Source of the DNA: Candidatus Borkfalkia faecavium
Lineage (GTDB): Bacteria > Bacillota > Clostridia > Christensenellales > Borkfalkiaceae
DNA: 34,281 nt
Direction of reading: 5' to 3'
NCBI GenBank assembly: GCA_019114755.1
Contig: DXEW01000023.1
Coordinates: 1 to 34,281, forward strand
Below, one piece after another: positions 30,041 to 34,281 of the stretch. The stretch's first letter is position 1. The number at the start of each line of letters is the position of its first letter. Position numbers and translations under genes: made by a program. The notes under the pieces were generated by a model. That model saw only the letters and a list, made by a program, of their open reading frames with translations, did no database searches and was not told the DNA's origin.

Positions 30041-30541
30041 ATGACGATCGATGAAAAAATAGCCAAAGCCCGCCGTGAGAAGCGGCTGACGCAGGAAGAG
30101 CTTGCAGATCGGTTGGGCGTGTCGCGGCAGGCTGTATCCAAGTGGGAGTCGGGTGCGGCGCTGCCGGAAACGGATAAATTGGCGCGCCTGAGCGGCTTGC
30201 TCGGCGTCAGCTGCGACTATCTGCTCTGTGACGATGCGGAGGAAGAACAGGAAAATGCGTCGGGACGGCCGAAGCAAGAAGCGGAGGCAGCAGGGCAAAC
30301 GCTTATGGAAGAGAAAGACGCCCGCTGCCTGCATCGGCGGCGGCCTTTGACGGGCGGCGGGGTCGCCGTCGTCGCCATCCTCGTCGTGGCGGGGGCATTG
30401 CTGGCGCTGCTGTCGGCGATCATGCTTTTTACCGTGCAAGACAACATAGAGCTGTATGCTCCTACGTTCATCATTTTGTTTTTTGTTGGCTGTGCCCTGG
30501 TGCTGATCGGCGTCATCGTCAAGCTGTTTTTGAATAAGTAG
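30041..30541 (+). CDS. XRE-family DNA-binding protein with two C-terminal membrane helices
   Basis: 166-aa product. Residues 1-60 form a Cro/CI-type helix-turn-helix (RREKRLTQEELADRLGVS, then RQAVSKWESG). A charged linker (about 70-100) leads to two hydrophobic helices (about 107-130 and 140-163). This build, an HTH domain tethered to the membrane, is frequent in Bacillota and suggests a regulator that senses the envelope or is kept at the membrane (inference). AAAGGAGG (about 30026-30033) sets ATG 30041. It is divergent from the ABC transporter operon; its target is unknown. The last ~30 bp of the gene are repeated just downstream. Confidence 0.88.
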   Translation: MTIDEKIAKARREKRLTQEELADRLGVSRQAVSKWESGAALPETDKLARLSGLLGVSCDYLLCDDAEEEQENASGRPKQEAEAAGQTLMEEKDARCLHRRRPLTGGGVAVVAILVVAGALLALLSAIMLFTVQDNIELYAPTFIILFFVGCALVLIGVIVKLFLNK

Positions 30542-30607
30542 AGAACGAAAGTTTTCCGGCTTGTTGTCGCGCATCCGGTCATCGTCAAGCTGTTTTTAAA
30601 TAAGTAA
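30508..30607 (+). repeat. Duplicated 3' end of the XRE gene
   Basis: GTCATCGTCAAGCTGTTTTTGAATAAGTA at the gene's end (30511-30539) is repeated as GTCATCGTCAAGCTGTTTTTAAATAAGTA at 30579-30607, 68 bp on. The second copy is not coding in context and probably records a tail duplication, or an old gene end left by recombination. Confidence 0.85.
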
Positions 30608-30641
30608 AGCACCTGCGGGCAGGATCCTGCCCGCAGGTGCT
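30608..30641. terminator. Long perfect palindrome, probable bidirectional terminator
   Basis: A 34-bp perfect palindrome (GCACCTGCGGGCAG/CTGCCCGCAGGTGC arms around GATC). Minus-strand sequence after it reads TTTACTTATTTAAA, the plus strand CTCTGTATG. It lies after both the XRE gene and the leftward acetyltransferase remnant. Confidence 0.6.
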
Positions 30642-30671
30642 CTCTGTATGCGCTGATTCGGCCGTCGGATT

Positions 30672-30809
30672 TTTCCTATATCTTTTAATGACTTCGGCGG
30701 GGTTTCCCGCCACGACTGTATTGGCGGGGGCATCGTGCGTGACGGCGTTTTCCCCGACGCTCACGCCGGGAAGGACGATTGCGCCCGCTCCGATCCATAC
30801 GCAGTGCTT
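30672..30809 (-). pseudogene. Remnant of a sugar O-acetyltransferase (LbH family)
   Basis: The minus strand encodes VWIGAGAIVLPGVSVGENAV joined to THDAPANTVVAGNPAEVIKRY. This is the C-terminal end of a maltose/galactoside O-acetyltransferase with left-handed beta-helix hexapeptides. Compared with the family pattern (GENAV-xGAGxVV-TKDxPAN) about seven residues are missing between the two halves, an in-frame deletion. The N-terminal three quarters of the enzyme (usual length near 190-200 aa) are absent, and the valS promoter occupies the place. It is therefore a decayed fragment. Its frame stays open over 30585-30923, but the flanks show no homology that I recognise. Confidence 0.75.
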
Positions 30810-30864
30810 TTTTGCGGAGCCCTTTGGAAGGCGTGCCAAAAACGTGCGGGGCGTTCGTTTTCGA

Positions 30865-30893
30865 TTGACAATTTTCACACAAACGGGTATAAT
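30865..30893 (+). promoter_or_regulatory. Consensus promoter of valS
   Basis: TTGACA (30865-30870), a 17-bp spacer and TATAAT (30888-30893), both perfect. The leader to ATG 31032 is about 130 nt and contains a CCGCCCG/CGGGCGG hairpin near 31000-31020. I see no T-box specifier or AGGGTGGNACCGCG element. Confidence 0.88.
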
Positions 30894-31031
30894 ATTTCCC
30901 ATAGAAAATGGGTGTTTCTGCACGTTTCCGATGCGGAAAACTGCCCCTGCGAGGCGGACGGTTCACGCGCAGCGGGGGAGGGAAAATATTTTTCAGGCCG
31001 CCCGGCGGACGCGGGCGGAAAGGTATATCTT

Positions 31032-33659
<2,628 letters not shown>

Positions 33660-33692
33660 CTGTTTCGCTGCCGCAGTTAAAATGATACGGAC

Positions 33693-33736
33693 GCGCCCGC
33701 GCGCATCATTTTGATGCGCGCGGGCGCTTTGCTGTT
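33693..33736 (+). terminator. Terminator of valS
   Basis: Perfect 16-bp stem GCGCCCGCGCGCATCA/TGATGCGCGCGGGCGC (33693-33708 and 33712-33727), followed by TTTGCTGTTT. A palindromic repeat of the GAAGGATCTT family follows at about 33756-33795. A CGCCGCCCG/CGGGCGGCG hairpin lies at 33835-33876, with a T-run on the minus strand. Confidence 0.92.
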
Positions 33737-33920
33737 TGGCGGCGGCGCATCTCTCCCGTCGTTCCGGGCGAACGGAGCGAGACGAAGGATCTTTTCCCTT
33801 ATATATTATAATTAAGAAAGGTAGAAATAAAAAGCGCCGCCCGCAAAAACGGGGCAAAAGCGCGCTCCGGGCGGCGGAAAAAAGGCGGCAAAATAATTTT
33901 TAAAAATTTTGAAAAAATAC

Positions 33921-33949
33921 TTGACATATAATAGCAAAAGTGTTATCAT
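33921..33949 (+). promoter_or_regulatory. Promoter of the 23S rRNA transcript
   Basis: TTGACA (33921-33926), a 17-bp spacer and TATCAT (33944-33949), preceded by an AT-rich UP-like stretch (33890-33920). Predicted transcription start near 33956. Confidence 0.82.
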
Positions 33950-33955
33950 ATCTAA

Positions 33956-34185
33956 GCTGTCGATTGAGGCAGCCCTTTCTGCCGAAAGGTCCTGAAGCTT
34001 GACAACTGCATAGGAAAGAAAGACGAAAAGATAGTACGAAAGGCAAGAAAGCAAGTAAAGCTAATTGGTTAGTACGAAAAGCGTATAGAAAAGAAAGCAA
34101 GAGGTAGCCGAAAGGACGCCTTTGGCTGTGCCGATTAGCCGAGTTGAAATTTAGAATTTTGTATGTAAGGAAAGTAGACGAGAAC
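33956..34185 (+). ncRNA. rRNA leader ahead of 23S
   Basis: About 230 nt of A-rich leader. It starts with a GGCAG-CCCTTT-CTGCC hairpin (33968-33983), then CTTGACAACTGCATAGGAAAG (33998-34018), which resembles the boxA-like antitermination sequence found ahead of rRNA genes in Bacillota. Further short stems follow up to the 23S start. No 16S rRNA or tRNA is present. Confidence 0.65.
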
Positions 34186-34281
34186 GATCAAGCTACAAAG
34201 AGCATACGGAGGATGCCTAGGTACATGGCGCCGAAGAAGGACGTGACAAGCTGCGAAAAGCTGCGGGGAGCTGCAAATGAG
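34186..34281 (+). rRNA. 23S ribosomal RNA, 5' end (cut by window edge)
   Basis: GATCAAGCTAC, GGAGGATGCCTAGG, GAAGGACGTGACAAGCTGCGA and GGGGAGCTGCAAATGAG match the start of bacterial 23S rRNA (domain I), closest in style to Clostridia. Only the first ~96 nt are in the window. The exact 5' end (34186) is estimated by comparison with known 23S starts. Confidence 0.94.

Noticed and set aside
30894-31031. T-box riboswitch before valS
   Set aside because: No specifier loop or AGGGTGGNACCGCG antiterminator sequence is present, only a short GC hairpin.
33812-34054. Minus-strand frame with hydrophobic residues
   Set aside because: It is antisense to the rRNA promoter and leader; the hydrophobicity comes from A/T-rich DNA.

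Overview
The window is 34.3 kb of GC-rich bacterial DNA, probably from a Clostridia-like member of the Bacillota (Firmicutes), possibly a gut Christensenellales-type genome. The assignment rests on the Clostridia-like 5' end of a 23S rRNA gene at the right edge, consensus TTGACA-17-TATAAT promoters with strong GGAGG ribosome binding sites, an FMN riboswitch ahead of an ECF-type riboflavin transporter (RibU), and a lone MsmK-type sugar ATPase. The exact taxon cannot be set from the sequence alone. No plasmid, phage, transposase or CRISPR genes are visible.

Layout, left to right. 1-2.4 kb: a truncated repeat, a stand-alone sugar-ABC ATPase and a small lipoprotein. 2.6-6.4 kb: FMN riboswitch-ribU, then tsaE-tsaB, an alpha/beta hydrolase and a RimI-like acetyltransferase (tRNA t6A and N-acetylation neighbourhood). 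6.4-7.5 kb: 1.1 kb of stacked repeats. 7.5-11.7 kb: a membrane-anchored MurF-like ligase, D-Ala-D-Ala ligase and a SIMPL-like exported protein. 12.2-17.4 kb: a serine beta-lactamase-like hydrolase, then an AraC regulator divergent from a GH43 glycosidase and an L-fucose/L-arabinose isomerase-family enzyme, a small pentose or arabinoside utilisation locus. 17.7-20.7 kb: a zinc/cadmium efflux circuit (SmtB/CadC-type repressor, free-standing HMA protein, ZntA/CadA-type P-type ATPase) with palindromic operators. 21.1-24.8 kb: NADP-isocitrate dehydrogenase, an M16 peptidase-like protein and ferritin. 25.0-29.8 kb: a PHP phosphatase, a YkvI-like membrane protein and a NitT/TauT-type ABC transporter. 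30.0-33.7 kb: an XRE regulator with membrane segments, a decayed sugar O-acetyltransferase and valS. 33.9 kb to the end: a strong promoter and leader running straight into 23S rRNA, with no 16S rRNA upstream.

The most unusual content lies between the genes. At least four near-complete and several partial copies of one structured element occur at 1-135, 5025-5070, 6414-6630, 9121-9224, 11762-11972 (with an extra 3' piece to 12122), 22304-22510 and 22567-22795. Each full copy is a chain of four hairpins. The stem sequences differ between copies but stay perfectly paired, while the loops and linkers are conserved: a GAGCTGAC-type loop in hairpin 1, a roughly 25-nt loop with GGGGCAC and TTATAAA cores in hairpin 3, and a GCGTGG-type loop in hairpin 4. 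That pattern of compensatory change indicates selection on structure (RNA, or extruded DNA), and I do not recognise it as a described family. Several copies are followed by a 7-bp TTTTACA satellite and by other repeat modules, suggesting a composite, nesting, mobile or domesticated element.

Secondary points of interest are three genes whose start codon sits 6 to 9 nt after the -10 box (likely leaderless mRNAs), a Mur ligase in which a five-helix membrane domain stands in place of domain 1, an 11-bp phased repeat in the leader of the metal regulator, and an apparently unlinked 23S rRNA gene.
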